A stretch of DNA of 64,000 bases from Streptococcus porcinus (lineage in GTDB: Bacteria > Bacillota > Bacilli > Lactobacillales > Streptococcaceae), in assembly GCF_901542335.1 (NCBI RefSeq), contig NZ_LR594036.1, forward strand, positions 1,736,001 to 1,800,000, read 5' to 3'. Positions 50,419 through 59,076 of this stretch are shown piece after piece. The number at the start of each line of letters is the position of its first letter. Positions within the stretch are counted from its first letter, which is position 1. The translations under genes and the position numbers were made by a program. The notes under the pieces were generated by a model that worked only from the letters and a program-made list of their open reading frames with translations, did no database searches and was not told where the DNA came from.

Positions 50419-51240
50419 CTAAGGTTTAGATTTTAACAGTTTGTCAGCAACGTATTGAATAACCTCAGGATTATTTGGTAGATCAGAATGCGTTGCATCG
50501 TCACCAGTCACGGTAACCTGAGTATAGTGTTTTGCAACTTTTTGAAAAATAAACTTACCAGCTTCAACGCTTTCGTAGGGCACAATCTTATCACCTTCGA
50601 AAGTATTTGTACCTGCCAAATTATAGACCAATAAATTTGAGGTAATCGCATTTCGTTCATTAATCAAATCTTTCAACATTTGTGTTTTGTTAGAAAAGTT
50701 ACTTTCTTCAAAATTATAAGGTGTTCCAATAGTTAAGAGTTTTTCCATTTGAAACTGTTCTGACGAATAATATTTTTCAAGAAAAATGGTCCAATTCAAG
50801 CCCCCATTTGAATGCCCAACTGCATTAAAGCGTTGAAATTTATATCGTAACTGCAAATTATGCATAGCTGTATCTAACCACTTAGCCTGTTGTTTGATAT
50901 TGTCATAGCCATCAAGATTATTTTCAAAGCCAACGACTATAAAAGGATGCTCATCAGTACTACTGATACTTCCTGAATAAGTTAGTTTATTGTCTTTTGA
51001 AACTTCAACTTTTAAGATACTGTGCTTACGATGCATTTTGTTTAGCTCTGAAATCATATCGTCAAAGCGATTATTTGTTGCACCAGACCCGGGAACAAAA
51101 ACAGTCGGAACCATGCGAGAGCGATAGATATCCTTCTGTTGACTAGTTGTTTTATTAATATAGGATTTGCCCAACATGATCAAAACAAGATATAGACCAA
51201 TTGTAGCCAAAACAACCAAAATATATCTTTTCTTAATCAT
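50419..51240 (-). CDS. DUF915 alpha/beta hydrolase, membrane-anchored
   Basis: A 273-residue protein with one N-terminal helix (about 7-27), likely exported or anchored. The alpha/beta-hydrolase nucleophile elbow is GHSNGG; TVFVPGSGATNNRFD forms the oxyanion region, and the acid and His may be in TGDDATHSDLP. DUF915 proteins are common in streptococci and lactobacilli, with lipase-like predictions but no agreed substrate. Its ATG overlaps the upstream EIIC-like gene stop by 8 bp, so translation is coupled. Confidence 0.82.
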   Translation of the reverse strand: MIKKRYILVVLATIGLYLVLIMLGKSYINKTTSQQKDIYRSRMVPTVFVPGSGATNNRFDDMISELNKMHRKHSILKVEVSKDNKLTYSGSISSTDEHPFIVVGFENNLDGYDNIKQQAKWLDTAMHNLQLRYKFQRFNAVGHSNGGLNWTIFLEKYYSSEQFQMEKLLTIGTPYNFEESNFSNKTQMLKDLINERNAITSNLLVYNLAGTNTFEGDKIVPYESVEAGKFIFQKVAKHYTQVTVTGDDATHSDLPNNPEVIQYVADKLLKSKP

Positions 51241-52441
51241 ATAAGGCCTCCCTCTGGAATGCCCTCTTAATAAAAGGAAGATAAATCAGTATAGATACAA
51301 TAATAATAAAAGTAACAATAATGAAATACCTCCAATCGCCATTGCTTGCTAAAAAAGTAAATATAAGATTTGGGGTACCTTCAGGTACAATAAATACAGC
51401 AGGATGTACCCACTTCAAAGTTAATACAATAGCTCCTATCACTTCTGATAAAATAGTAACAGCCAACATTGGTAATAGTATTAGTGGCTCTAGAATGACA
51501 GGCAAGCCCACTAAAAAGGCCAATGGCTGGTCAAAAAGAACCGGCAGGAAGCATAATATACTTAAATGAAAATGGTAGGGCTTGTTAAGTTTCTTACTTT
51601 CAATAAGAACAGCTAACAACAAAGGAAGAACCATTCCCAACCCTCCAAACATAGCAAAGCTATCACGCAAAGTATATAGAGAAAATAAATGTGGAATATT
51701 ATCAAGATGACCCGATAAAGCTGCATTAACATTCTCACTTGTCAAAATCAAATCATTAGCAGGTGTCTGTAAAATATAAGGTACTAGCAGACCTAACCCT
51801 TGCATGATAACAGCAATACTAGACCAAAATACTACTGATAGCACGTGATTTGGTCCAGGCCCCAATAAGGAAAGACTAGCCATTTGTAAAAGAAGATCCG
51901 GACTAGAGCTCATATGCCTTGCTAAATATTTACTCAAACTATAGGTCGAAAATATTGAGATGACAAAAACAACAGCTCTTTGATTGAAAGAAAGCATCTT
52001 TAGTTTCCTAGCAATAAAAGCTAATACGAAAGCTATCAATCCTAATAATAGCCAAAAAGGAATCTGAGCATAGTAATTGTTAAAATTATTACTAGCTGTA
52101 TAAAGAATCCAAGTCATCAGAAACAATACCCAAGGTAGCTTGGAAGTATCCTTTCCTTCTTCAGGTATTAAGGATAAAACCATATTTGAAAGAAAGTAAG
52201 CAACCATAATAATCATAAGTATTTTAGACAACTCAGTTACTTGATCAGATATCCGTATCAACCATTTTTCTGAATAAACTGACGCGTTACTTGTTTCAGC
52301 AATAAATGAATAAGGAGATAGACATAGAGACTGTATTAACTCAACCCAGGAATAGACTAGAGCAAAGGGAACAAGTTTCCTCAAATTTTCTCTTACAGTG
52401 GACATAAATAACTTAATTGTAAATTGAATCAGCAAATCCAC
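51233..52441 (-). CDS. Orphan EIIC-like membrane protein (lactose/cellobiose PTS family)
   Basis: A 402-residue integral membrane protein with about ten helices. The C-terminal half has VLFDQPLAFLVGLPVILEPL and FLASNGDWRYFIIV, resembling the NINEP and GDWR regions of cellobiose/lactose EIIC proteins. The glutamate of NINEP and the conserved GIHG motif are not present, and no EIIA, EIIB or sugar hydrolase lies nearby. The start is uncertain: a GTG at 52441 abuts the GGGG site, and a TTG two codons later has better spacing. Coupled to the DUF915 gene. Confidence 0.72.
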   Translation of the reverse strand: MDLLIQFTIKLFMSTVRENLRKLVPFALVYSWVELIQSLCLSPYSFIAETSNASVYSEKWLIRISDQVTELSKILMIIMVAYFLSNMVLSLIPEEGKDTSKLPWVLFLMTWILYTASNNFNNYYAQIPFWLLLGLIAFVLAFIARKLKMLSFNQRAVVFVISIFSTYSLSKYLARHMSSSPDLLLQMASLSLLGPGPNHVLSVVFWSSIAVIMQGLGLLVPYILQTPANDLILTSENVNAALSGHLDNIPHLFSLYTLRDSFAMFGGLGMVLPLLLAVLIESKKLNKPYHFHLSILCFLPVLFDQPLAFLVGLPVILEPLILLPMLAVTILSEVIGAIVLTLKWVHPAVFIVPEGTPNLIFTFLASNGDWRYFIIVTFIIIVSILIYLPFIKRAFQREALYD

Positions 52442-52524
52442 CCCCTTTCTATTTCGGTAGCCATTTGCTATATGACTATTTTTCTTATTTCTATTTTATC
52501 ACAATCAGATATAATGACAGATAA

Positions 52525-52557
52525 AAAAGATTAAGAGTTTTGACATCTTAATCTTTT
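52525..52557. terminator. Terminator of nagA, symmetrical
   Basis: AAAAGATTAAGA/TCTTAATCTTTT (52525-52536 with 52546-52557) forms a 12-bp perfect stem 5 bp after the nagA stop, with A and T runs on both sides. Confidence 0.8.
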
Positions 52558-52561
52558 GTTT

Positions 52562-53710
52562 TCAGGATTGAAAAGCTTTCTTCCCATCTAGATAAGTAGC
52601 GTAGAGTTCAAGACTCTTATCAAGCACGATAAAATCAGCAGCAGACCCTTCTTTGATTTGACCACAGAGATGATCTATCCCTACCGATGTGGCAGCAACT
52701 AAGGTCGCCATTCGGATAGCTTCTTCCGGACTAGCGATTCCCCAAGATACAACATTTTTAATTGCATCTATAAGCTTCAAAATAGATCCTGCTAAATTTC
52801 CACTTGATTTTAATCTTGCCGTACCATTTTCGACAATAACAGGAAACTCACCCAGCATATAATCACCATCAGGAGAGCCACCAGCACGCATACAATCTGT
52901 AATCATAGCTACATGATCATGGCCTTTTTGTTTCATCAAAATCTCACATGCTACGGGAGAAACATGGTGGCCATCACAAATTAACTCTGCATAGGTATTT
53001 GGAATATTGTAAACAGCTCCTACCATACCAGGTTCTCGGTGTGTCAGCCCACGCATGCCATTGTATGCGTGAATCCAGACACTTGCCCCTGCATCAACGA
53101 TTTCTTTGGCTTCTTTGTATGTTCCATTCGAATGCCCGAGAGCCACTGTCACACCCTTTTTAGTAACGGTTGAAACAAAGTCTGCCACTCCCGTACGTTC
53201 TGGTGCCAAGGCAATTTTTTTAATAAGTCCATTTGCTGCTTTTTGCCAAGCTTCAAATTCATCTAAGCGAGGATTCTTCATATAAATTGGGTTTTGTGCT
53301 CCCTTATATTCTTCTGTAAAGTAGGGGCCTTCAAAATATATCCCTTGAATTTTAGCACCTTTAACCTTGTCAGCAACGGTAGCAATTGTAGCAGAGACCT
53401 TCTCTAAATGCTCAAAAGTTGAGGTTAAAGTCGTTGGTAAAAATGATGTTACCCCTGTAGATAAAAGCCCTTCACTCATTTTATGAAGTCCTTCTGCTGA
53501 ATTATCCATGACGTCAGCTCCTGCAAAACCATGGATGTGCGTGTCAACTAAGCCGGGTGCAATTTGGTAGCCACTGTAATCAATAATGTCAGCATCAGCT
53601 GGGGCTGAACTTACCCACTTACCAAATTTACCATCATTTAATGCTAAGTAACCACTTTCTTTTACATGATCTGGGTAATAAAAGCAATCTGCTTTGATAT
53701 AGTGTGTCAT
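52562..53710 (-). CDS. nagA: N-acetylglucosamine-6-phosphate deacetylase
   Basis: Deacetylates GlcNAc-6-phosphate to glucosamine-6-phosphate, feeding amino sugars to glycolysis or the wall. The 382-residue amidohydrolase has VDTHIHGFAGAD (metal HxH), YFEGPYF (metal Glu), ALGHSNGTY, ICDGHHVSP and the catalytic Asp in ITDCMRAGG. Start is preceded by GGGAGG. It is monocistronic with a NagR-type palindrome at its promoter. Confidence 0.95.
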   Translation of the reverse strand: MTHYIKADCFYYPDHVKESGYLALNDGKFGKWVSSAPADADIIDYSGYQIAPGLVDTHIHGFAGADVMDNSAEGLHKMSEGLLSTGVTSFLPTTLTSTFEHLEKVSATIATVADKVKGAKIQGIYFEGPYFTEEYKGAQNPIYMKNPRLDEFEAWQKAANGLIKKIALAPERTGVADFVSTVTKKGVTVALGHSNGTYKEAKEIVDAGASVWIHAYNGMRGLTHREPGMVGAVYNIPNTYAELICDGHHVSPVACEILMKQKGHDHVAMITDCMRAGGSPDGDYMLGEFPVIVENGTARLKSSGNLAGSILKLIDAIKNVVSWGIASPEEAIRMATLVAATSVGIDHLCGQIKEGSAADFIVLDKSLELYATYLDGKKAFQS

Positions 53711-53736
53711 CGTTTTCCTCCCTTTATCTACCTTTT

Positions 53737-53765
53737 ATTATACGACTAATCTTTTTGTTTGTAAA
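53737..53765 (-). promoter_or_regulatory. Promoter of nagA
   Basis: On the minus strand TTTACA (-35, 53760-53765), 17 bp, TATAAT (-10, 53737-53742), about 27 bp before the ATG. Confidence 0.75.
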
Positions 53766-53777
53766 TGGTATATACCA
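53766..53777. promoter_or_regulatory. Palindromic operator upstream of nagA (NagR-like)
   Basis: TGGTATATACCA is a perfect 12-bp palindrome abutting the nagA -35. Its form fits operators of GntR-family NagR/YvoA regulators that control GlcNAc use in Firmicutes; no such regulator gene is in the window. Confidence 0.6.
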
Positions 53778-53806
53778 CTCGTTTTCATTTTTAATGCTAA
53801 GAAATC

Positions 53807-53835
53807 TTTAATTTTTTCCCCATAAAGTGTATAAT
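53807..53835 (+). promoter_or_regulatory. Promoter of the repeat membrane protein gene
   Basis: TTTAAT (53807-53812), 17 bp, TATAAT (53830-53835), followed by AAAAGGAG before the ATG at 53875. Confidence 0.55.
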
Positions 53836-53874
53836 GGTCTCTGAAGCATTTTAAAAGAGATAAAAGGAGAATAA

Positions 53875-54540
53875 ATGAAGCAAGAAAAAACTGAGAGGCT
53901 TTTTCTGATTTTAAGTCTTTTAACCTTGATTATAGGAGGAACAATTTATGTTGCTTTCGCTCATAATTATAATGGTAAGCCTCTAGATAGTCATACACAA
54001 AAAGCTGGAAAGGTTGTCAAAAAAGCTAATTATTTAAGCAAAGCCATTGAAGCAGTTAACTTAGCTGAATCCAGCCCCTCTCTAGCAAGGATTGAAACTG
54101 CTCAGAAACTGGTCAATAAACTCAAAAAATCAGAAACTAAATCAGGCCTCCAAGAAAAATTAGATCGCTTAAGCAAAGTAGTTTCTAGTGAAGAAGAAGC
54201 CATCAAAGCAGTGGAAGAAGCTGAAAAAAATCCAACACTTGAAACTGTTGAAACTGCTCAAACTGCTATTAATCAGGTGAATAATCAAGCAAAGAAAACA
54301 GAATTACAAAATCGACTGGACGCTGTCACTACTGCCAATCAGATAAGAAGTAGCAGCGAGTCAACCGTTACCCCTGGAGTTAGTCCAAATAATCAGGAAG
54401 CCAATTCGACTTACCTTGGTCAAACCCCGGCTGAAAGCTATGTGCCTCAAGTCGCACCTCCCCAAGCAAATACTTCTCCAAATACAACTTCCGGTGCAGC
54501 AACAACTGATAACACTAATTCTGGCACTTCATTAAATTAA
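53875..54540 (+). CDS. Membrane-anchored extracellular protein with two helical repeats
   Basis: A 221-residue protein not assigned to a named family. One N-terminal helix (about 8-29) acts as signal or anchor. Two ~45-residue helical repeats follow: about 57-103 (IEAVNLAESSPSLARIETAQ) and about 109-152 (IKAVEEAEKNPTLETVETAQ). Each ends with a LQEKLDRL/LQNRLDAV helix, resembling small three-helix bundles found in surface proteins and endotoxin C-terminal domains. The last ~60 residues are Pro/Ser/Thr/Asn-rich. No LPXTG motif. Own promoter and terminator. Confidence 0.78.
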   Translation: MKQEKTERLFLILSLLTLIIGGTIYVAFAHNYNGKPLDSHTQKAGKVVKKANYLSKAIEAVNLAESSPSLARIETAQKLVNKLKKSETKSGLQEKLDRLSKVVSSEEEAIKAVEEAEKNPTLETVETAQTAINQVNNQAKKTELQNRLDAVTTANQIRSSSESTVTPGVSPNNQEANSTYLGQTPAESYVPQVAPPQANTSPNTTSGAATTDNTNSGTSLN

Positions 54541-54544
54541 ATCA

Positions 54545-54580
54545 AAAAAGAGTTATTTCCATGAGGAAATAATTCTTTTT
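54545..54580. terminator. Shared terminator between the repeat protein and degV
   Basis: AAAAAGAGTTATTTCC (54545-54560) pairs with 54565-54580 with one G-U in RNA and a 4-nt loop; symmetrical A/T ends serve two converging genes. Confidence 0.85.
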
Positions 54581-54589
54581 AGTTAGTTT

Positions 54590-55438
54590 TTATGCTTTTT
54601 CAAACCCTAATAAGATGCCCTCTTCTTCTGCATAAAAACTACAGAGGCCAGAGGTCGGGTAAGTAGTAATTGACACACTTGGATAAAGCGCTTGAAGTTT
54701 CTCTGTAAGTTGTTGGCAAATTTTGGCATTATTACGTTGTGCAATAATGATTTTACCTCCTTTATAATCAGCTTTTTGCAATTCTTCAACTAAAGCATTA
54801 ACAGCTTTCTTTTGGCCTCTTGCTTTTTGCAGTAATTCAAGTTTTCCGTCGCTACTTGCACAGCCAACCATTCGAATATTAAGAAGTCCTACAACAGCGC
54901 CAACAAGCTTATTCAATCGACCATTTTTGACTAAATTATCAACTTTCGCTAAAACAAATAACAAGCCTGTTTGATTAGTGTAAGTTTCTATAGCTTCTAC
55001 AACTTCTTCAAATATCAATCCTTGATTGATAAGACGTTCTAATTCTAAAACCATCAAATCCATTTCGCCACCGGCTGATAATGAATCTATAACATGAATG
55101 TTAACATCAGGATTCTCCTCCAAAAGCATTTCCTTGGCTAAACGAGCACTGTTATGACTACCAGATAAAGTCCCCGTGATTGTAATTGCAATAACGTTTT
55201 CTGCTCCATGGTAGGCTTGTAAAAAGGCATCTGGACTTGGACATGACGATGTCGTTGCTTGCGCAGAGTGGCTCATAGCAGCCATCATGCCATCAATATC
55301 TAATTCACTGTTATCGATAAAGACTTCCTTACCTACACAAAGTGTCAAAGGCACTCGTTCAAAAGCAATAGATTCGGGATTTGTTTCCAACTCTATTAAA
55401 TCACATCCCGAATCTACCACAATTTTCCACTTCTTCAT
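54590..55438 (-). CDS. DegV family fatty-acid-binding protein
   Basis: A 282-residue DegV domain protein. DegV proteins (FakB type) bind fatty acids and present them to fatty acid kinase FakA. It begins KKWKIVVDSGCDLI, and includes TSSCPSPDAFLQAYHGAE and TITGTLSGSHNSARLAKEM around the lipid headgroup site. The ATG at 55438 follows GGAGAGA; an upstream in-frame ATG is not needed. Lipid specificity is not decided here. Confidence 0.88.
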   Translation of the reverse strand: MKKWKIVVDSGCDLIELETNPESIAFERVPLTLCVGKEVFIDNSELDIDGMMAAMSHSAQATTSSCPSPDAFLQAYHGAENVIAITITGTLSGSHNSARLAKEMLLEENPDVNIHVIDSLSAGGEMDLMVLELERLINQGLIFEEVVEAIETYTNQTGLLFVLAKVDNLVKNGRLNKLVGAVVGLLNIRMVGCASSDGKLELLQKARGQKKAVNALVEELQKADYKGGKIIIAQRNNAKICQQLTEKLQALYPSVSITTYPTSGLCSFYAEEEGILLGFEKA

Positions 55439-55475
55439 TTGTCTCTCCTTCATTCTTTATTGATTGTTGTTTATA

Positions 55476-55504
55476 TTGACAAATATTATTAATTCCCATA
55501 AAAT
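55476..55504 (+). promoter_or_regulatory. Promoter of the TetR-family gene
   Basis: TTGACA (perfect -35), 17 bp, TAAAAT (-10). The strongest sigma-A match in the window. Confidence 0.78.
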
Positions 55505-55540
55505 TATATCATCAAAAGCTTTTGTGAAGCTATAAAAATG

Positions 55541-55551
55541 ACGTCGGACGT
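55541..55551. promoter_or_regulatory. Possible TetR-type operator
   Basis: ACGTC-G-GACGT is an 11-bp palindrome in otherwise AT-rich DNA. Extending the arms to 12 bp gives 9 matched positions. It lies between the tetR promoter and start, suited to autoregulation. Confidence 0.5.
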
Positions 55552-55572
55552 AACATTTGGAAGGAATTTGTG

Positions 55573-56133
55573 ATGACTGATAAATTGATTTCGAAAAAGT
55601 CACTTCAAAATTTAGCACAATTTAACAAGGAAAATCAAAATCTTTCTCGAGAATCAATGGAGATTGCTCTTTTAGAGCTCCTAGAGAAAAAACAACTAGC
55701 TCATATCTCTATCTCTGAACTTGTTACTAAGGCAGGTGTCTCTCGAAATGCCTTTTATCGCAATTATAAATCAAAAGAAGAAATCTTGTTGTGCCGCTTA
55801 AATGCTGTTATTCGACGAATATTCCAAGGTTTAAAATTATTTGATCTTAATACTCAAGCTAATCAAGCTTGGTATTATCTCTTTACTGAAGCCAAAAAGG
55901 AAGAAAAATTACTTAGGCTCATGTTTAAAAACCAACTGCAAACTTTAATTACACAAATTGTTACAAAACGCTTAAAAGCCTATCAACGTTGGAAATTGCA
56001 TAAACAATCCCATTATACCAGGCTCTTTTGGAGTAATGCCATTGTATCGGTCTTGGTTGACTGGATAAAGGATGGGATGACTACTCCAGCTGAAGAAATG
56101 GCTAGTATTGGTTTACCGCTACTACCATACTAA
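55573..56133 (+). CDS. TetR/AcrR family transcription regulator
   Basis: A 186-residue regulator with an N-terminal helix-turn-helix (ISISELVTKAGVSRNAFYRNYKS cut here to its core SELVTKAGVSRNAFYRNY). A helical ligand domain with a C-terminal region typical of streptococcal TetR proteins follows (FWSNAIVSVLVDWIKDGM). I start at the ATG at 55573, 7 bp after AAGGAA, instead of the GTG just before. Divergent from degV and facing the HAD gene. Targets unknown. Confidence 0.85.
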   Translation: MTDKLISKKSLQNLAQFNKENQNLSRESMEIALLELLEKKQLAHISISELVTKAGVSRNAFYRNYKSKEEILLCRLNAVIRRIFQGLKLFDLNTQANQAWYYLFTEAKKEEKLLRLMFKNQLQTLITQIVTKRLKAYQRWKLHKQSHYTRLFWSNAIVSVLVDWIKDGMTTPAEEMASIGLPLLPY

Positions 56134-56205
56134 AAACTCTTGATAACTCATTTATTCTAGTAGATCTGAGTAGCTACTAAGTTTCTGAGCACATCAAGAG
56201 TTTTT
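56132..56205. terminator. Shared terminator of the TetR gene and the HAD gene
   Basis: AAAAACTCTTGAT (56132-56144) is complementary to ATCAAGAGTTTTT (56193-56205), enclosing a smaller inner hairpin. It serves both converging genes. Confidence 0.7.
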
Positions 56206-56210
56206 TACTA

Positions 56211-57023
56211 TTATGGTAGAGCAAGTGTACGAATGGCATGTGCGACCCCTGCCTGGTCGCAAGATAAGGTTACTCGATCCGCTAAAACCTTTATGGCTTC
56301 ACTAGCATTACCCATAGCAACTCCTAACCCTGCATAAGCTAGCATCTCACTATCATTGGCAGCATCGCCAATGGCCATTATTTCTTCAGGTTTGATTTTC
56401 AAGTCTTTTGCTAATTCTTGTAAAGCGAAAGCCTTAGTGACGCCCTTTGGCATAGCCTCAAGTAGATAAGTTTGGCTTCTAACCAAGCTAAAATGTTCAC
56501 TTAACTCTGGGCGGAAAGCCTCTTCGAAGCGATTAACAGCAGCTTCTTCACCCATGTACATTCCTTGTAAAATAAGCTCCGGTTTCCTTTTAAGATCAGC
56601 CATAGTTATTGGTTTGACTTGTGTAAAAACTAAATCACCGTCAGCTTGGACAAGATCAGGTACAAAATCATTCATAACATAGTAGTCATTTTCAGCTGTT
56701 AAGGTTAGATAGACATCAGGGTGATTTTCTACTTTTTTAAATAACTCTTCTATTTCATGTATGGTCAAGCTATGGGCATGTAGCATACGCCAATCCTCAC
56801 TGGCATGCAAACTACAGCCATTATTTAAGATAAGGAATTCGTTCTTAGCGAGGCTAAGTTCCTCAAAATAGGGTTGTGTGCCCTTACGGGGCCGACCAGT
56901 ACAAAGAACAATTTTTATTCCTGCCTCAGTCGCTTCTTTTATGGCTTTAATATTTTCATCTGGAATCTTTTTTTGACTATTTAACAGAGTACCATCTAGA
57001 TCAATAGCAATTAATTTTATCAT
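56211..57023 (-). CDS. HAD-superfamily Cof-type sugar phosphatase (YidA-like)
   Basis: A 270-residue phosphatase of the Cof/HAD subfamily IIB. Motif I is DLDGTLLNSQ with nucleophile and acid Asp; motif II CTGRP; motif III KGVTKAFALQELA with Lys; motif IV GDAANDSEMLAYAG. Cof-type enzymes act on sugar phosphates and FMN; the substrate is not known. It precedes lacD by about 130 bp but has a separate terminator and convergent neighbour. Confidence 0.88.
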   Translation of the reverse strand: MIKLIAIDLDGTLLNSQKKIPDENIKAIKEATEAGIKIVLCTGRPRKGTQPYFEELSLAKNEFLILNNGCSLHASEDWRMLHAHSLTIHEIEELFKKVENHPDVYLTLTAENDYYVMNDFVPDLVQADGDLVFTQVKPITMADLKRKPELILQGMYMGEEAAVNRFEEAFRPELSEHFSLVRSQTYLLEAMPKGVTKAFALQELAKDLKIKPEEIMAIGDAANDSEMLAYAGLGVAMGNASEAIKVLADRVTLSCDQAGVAHAIRTLALP

Positions 57024-57112
57024 TTTCTAACTTATCCTTTCACTCCATATTCCTATTGTTAGTGTAGCATTTTTTTTAATAAAGATGAATTCCCAGCCTT
57101 TATCTAATAAAA

Positions 57113-57136
57113 AGCACCCCTCACATGAGAAGTGCT
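57113..57136 (-). terminator. Terminator of the lac operon
   Basis: AGCAC/GTGCT (57113-57117 with 57132-57136), with an inner CTCA/TGAG pairing, is followed on the minus strand by TTTTTATT. It lies 17 bp after the lacD stop. Confidence 0.75.
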
Positions 57137-57153
57137 AACTAGGAAATACCTTC

Positions 57154-58131
57154 TTATATTTTATCTGTCCAAGGCCTTGCTGTCTTAGCTAAAACGTCAT
57201 TAAGAGCTTCAATATTTTTTACCCCTTCACGCCTTAGCCATTGGCGGGCCGCAGCCTCCCCTTCTTTGATATAGACCGGAACAGCACCCGCCCAAGTAGC
57301 ACGGCCACAAAGAACACCATTAAATGTCGCTCCTGATTGAGCCGCAAAGATTAAGGTTTCTTGGAATAGCTGAGCTGATACTCCCGCACTAAGATAGATG
57401 TATGGTAAGTGACTGGCTGCTTCTTGTTCTTTAAAAGCTTGGGCCGCGTCTGCTTTGCTATAAAGAATCGGCCCTTCTGTAAACCCTTCAACAAAGGCCA
57501 TATTAACTGGAACTTCTACTTTCAAAACATCAATCCCAAATCGCTTAGCCGAAAAGACTCTCATGGCTTCATTAACTTTATGGGCTTTGACTTTGGCGAA
57601 GTCAATACTACTATTATCACTAATCTTTTCATCATAGGTCAAAAGCTCTAAAAAGAAGGGAATGTCTTCTGCTTGACACTCTGAGCCGATGCGTTCAATG
57701 TAAGCTTTCTTTTGATGGTTAATAGCCTCACTGCCATCAACATCATAATAGAGAAGAAACTTAATAGCATCTGCACCAGACGCTTTAAGACCTTTCACTG
57801 ACCAGTCTGCTAAACAGTCTGGTAAGCGACTACTTGTCTTGGCATCGTAGCCTGTTTTTTCGTAAGCCAGTAACAAGCCTGCTTTTTGGTCTTTGACTTC
57901 AATAGCTGGCAAGCCATACTCTGGGTCTAAGAGAATTGAGGAAGCATAGGGAGTTAATTCTTCAGACACCAGACGCTTCAAGGTTACTATTTGCTCAGTT
58001 GTTGGCTCTTCTTTTTGATGACTTGCCATCATCCTTTTTAGAGCACCGCGTTGGTCAAAAGCCAATGCAGAAATAATTCCATCACGGCTTACTTTTTCTA
58101 AGTAGGCTTTTTTATTTGATATAACTGTCAT
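57154..58131 (-). CDS. lacD: Tagatose 1,6-diphosphate aldolase
   Basis: Class I aldolase that cleaves tagatose 1,6-diphosphate to triose phosphates. The 325-residue protein has [11 protein letters not shown], Lys204 ([10 protein letters not shown]) as the Schiff-base lysine, and [12 protein letters not shown]. In S. pyogenes the LacD.1 paralogue from the equivalent operon also acts as a metabolic sensor repressing speB through RopB; whether this copy does the same cannot be read from the sequence. Last gene of the operon, 1 bp after lacC. Confidence 0.93.
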   Translation of the reverse strand: MTVISNKKAYLEKVSRDGIISALAFDQRGALKRMMASHQKEEPTTEQIVTLKRLVSEELTPYASSILLDPEYGLPAIEVKDQKAGLLLAYEKTGYDAKTSSRLPDCLADWSVKGLKASGADAIKFLLYYDVDGSEAINHQKKAYIERIGSECQAEDIPFFLELLTYDEKISDNSSIDFAKVKAHKVNEAMRVFSAKRFGIDVLKVEVPVNMAFVEGFTEGPILYSKADAAQAFKEQEAASHLPYIYLSAGVSAQLFQETLIFAAQSGATFNGVLCGRATWAGAVPVYIKEGEAAARQWLRREGVKNIEALNDVLAKTARPWTDKI

Positions 58132-58132
58132 T

Positions 58133-59068
58133 TTATACCTCTTCTACTATGATTTGATTAAAAACACTAGAATAATTTCTCATATCAACATGTCCTGTTA
58201 AGGCTTGTTGAGCATTTAGCATACCCAGTGCATTTGCTTTTTTTAATAAGGTTATTTCATCATCTTCTTCTGATAAAGCCCAGGCTATTCCCGCTACAGT
58301 AGCATCTCCAGAACCCACTGGATTAACGACCGAAATTTTAGGTATAGTGACTCGATAAAATCGGTCATGATGTTTCGCAAATGCTCCCTGTTCCCCAAGT
58401 GATACAATGACCCATTCTATCCCATCAAAAAGTTGGTCTTTAAGAATTGCTTTCAAGCTGTCAGTTCTTACTGCTATTTTTTTCTTTAGAAGCAAGCCCA
58501 ATTCTTCAATGTTAGGTTTAATGATGGTGGGTTTTTCTCTTGATGTTAAGACAGCCTCTAAAGGGGCTCCAGAACAATCCAAAATAACCTTTTTTTGGAA
58601 AGTATTTGCCATGGAAATAATCCGATGATAAAACGTCTTATCCAATCCTTGTGGTAAGGAACCTGAGATAGTCATCACTTTACATTGAGGACAAATAATC
58701 TGCATGTGATAGATAAAGCCATCTACTTCATCACGATCAATAAAAGGCCCACTTTCAAGAATTTCGGTTTGTAAACCCTCATGTAAGATAGCAATGCAGT
58801 TACGAGTGTTATTCTTAATATGAAAAAATTGACTGGGTATATTTTGCTTTTCAAGCTGATCTAAAAGGTATTGCCCTTGCCGGCCGCCAATAAAGCCTGT
58901 TGCAATAATATCTTGTCCTACTTCTGTTAAGACACGGCTGACATTTAATCCCTTGCCACCAGCCGTTTTTCGAGCAATACTAGCTCGATTGATTGTGTCT
59001 AACTTAAAAGGGCTTGCTAACGGATAAGAGATATCTATGGAAGGATTTAAAGTTACAGTTAAAATCAT
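58133..59068 (-). CDS. lacC: Tagatose-6-phosphate kinase
   Basis: Phosphorylates tagatose 6-phosphate at C1 (PfkB family). About 311 residues: [15 protein letters not shown] at the start, [13 protein letters not shown] as PfkB signature 1, and [18 protein letters not shown] carrying the GxGD catalytic Asp and anion hole. The family is often called phosphofructokinase-like. I use the second of two tandem ATGs (59068), 4 bp after AGGAGG. It is full length, with no truncation. Confidence 0.92.
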   Translation of the reverse strand: MILTVTLNPSIDISYPLASPFKLDTINRASIARKTAGGKGLNVSRVLTEVGQDIIATGFIGGRQGQYLLDQLEKQNIPSQFFHIKNNTRNCIAILHEGLQTEILESGPFIDRDEVDGFIYHMQIICPQCKVMTISGSLPQGLDKTFYHRIISMANTFQKKVILDCSGAPLEAVLTSREKPTIIKPNIEELGLLLKKKIAVRTDSLKAILKDQLFDGIEWVIVSLGEQGAFAKHHDRFYRVTIPKISVVNPVGSGDATVAGIAWALSEEDDEITLLKKANALGMLNAQQALTGHVDMRNYSSVFNQIIVEEV

Positions 59069-59076
59069 CATGCCTC

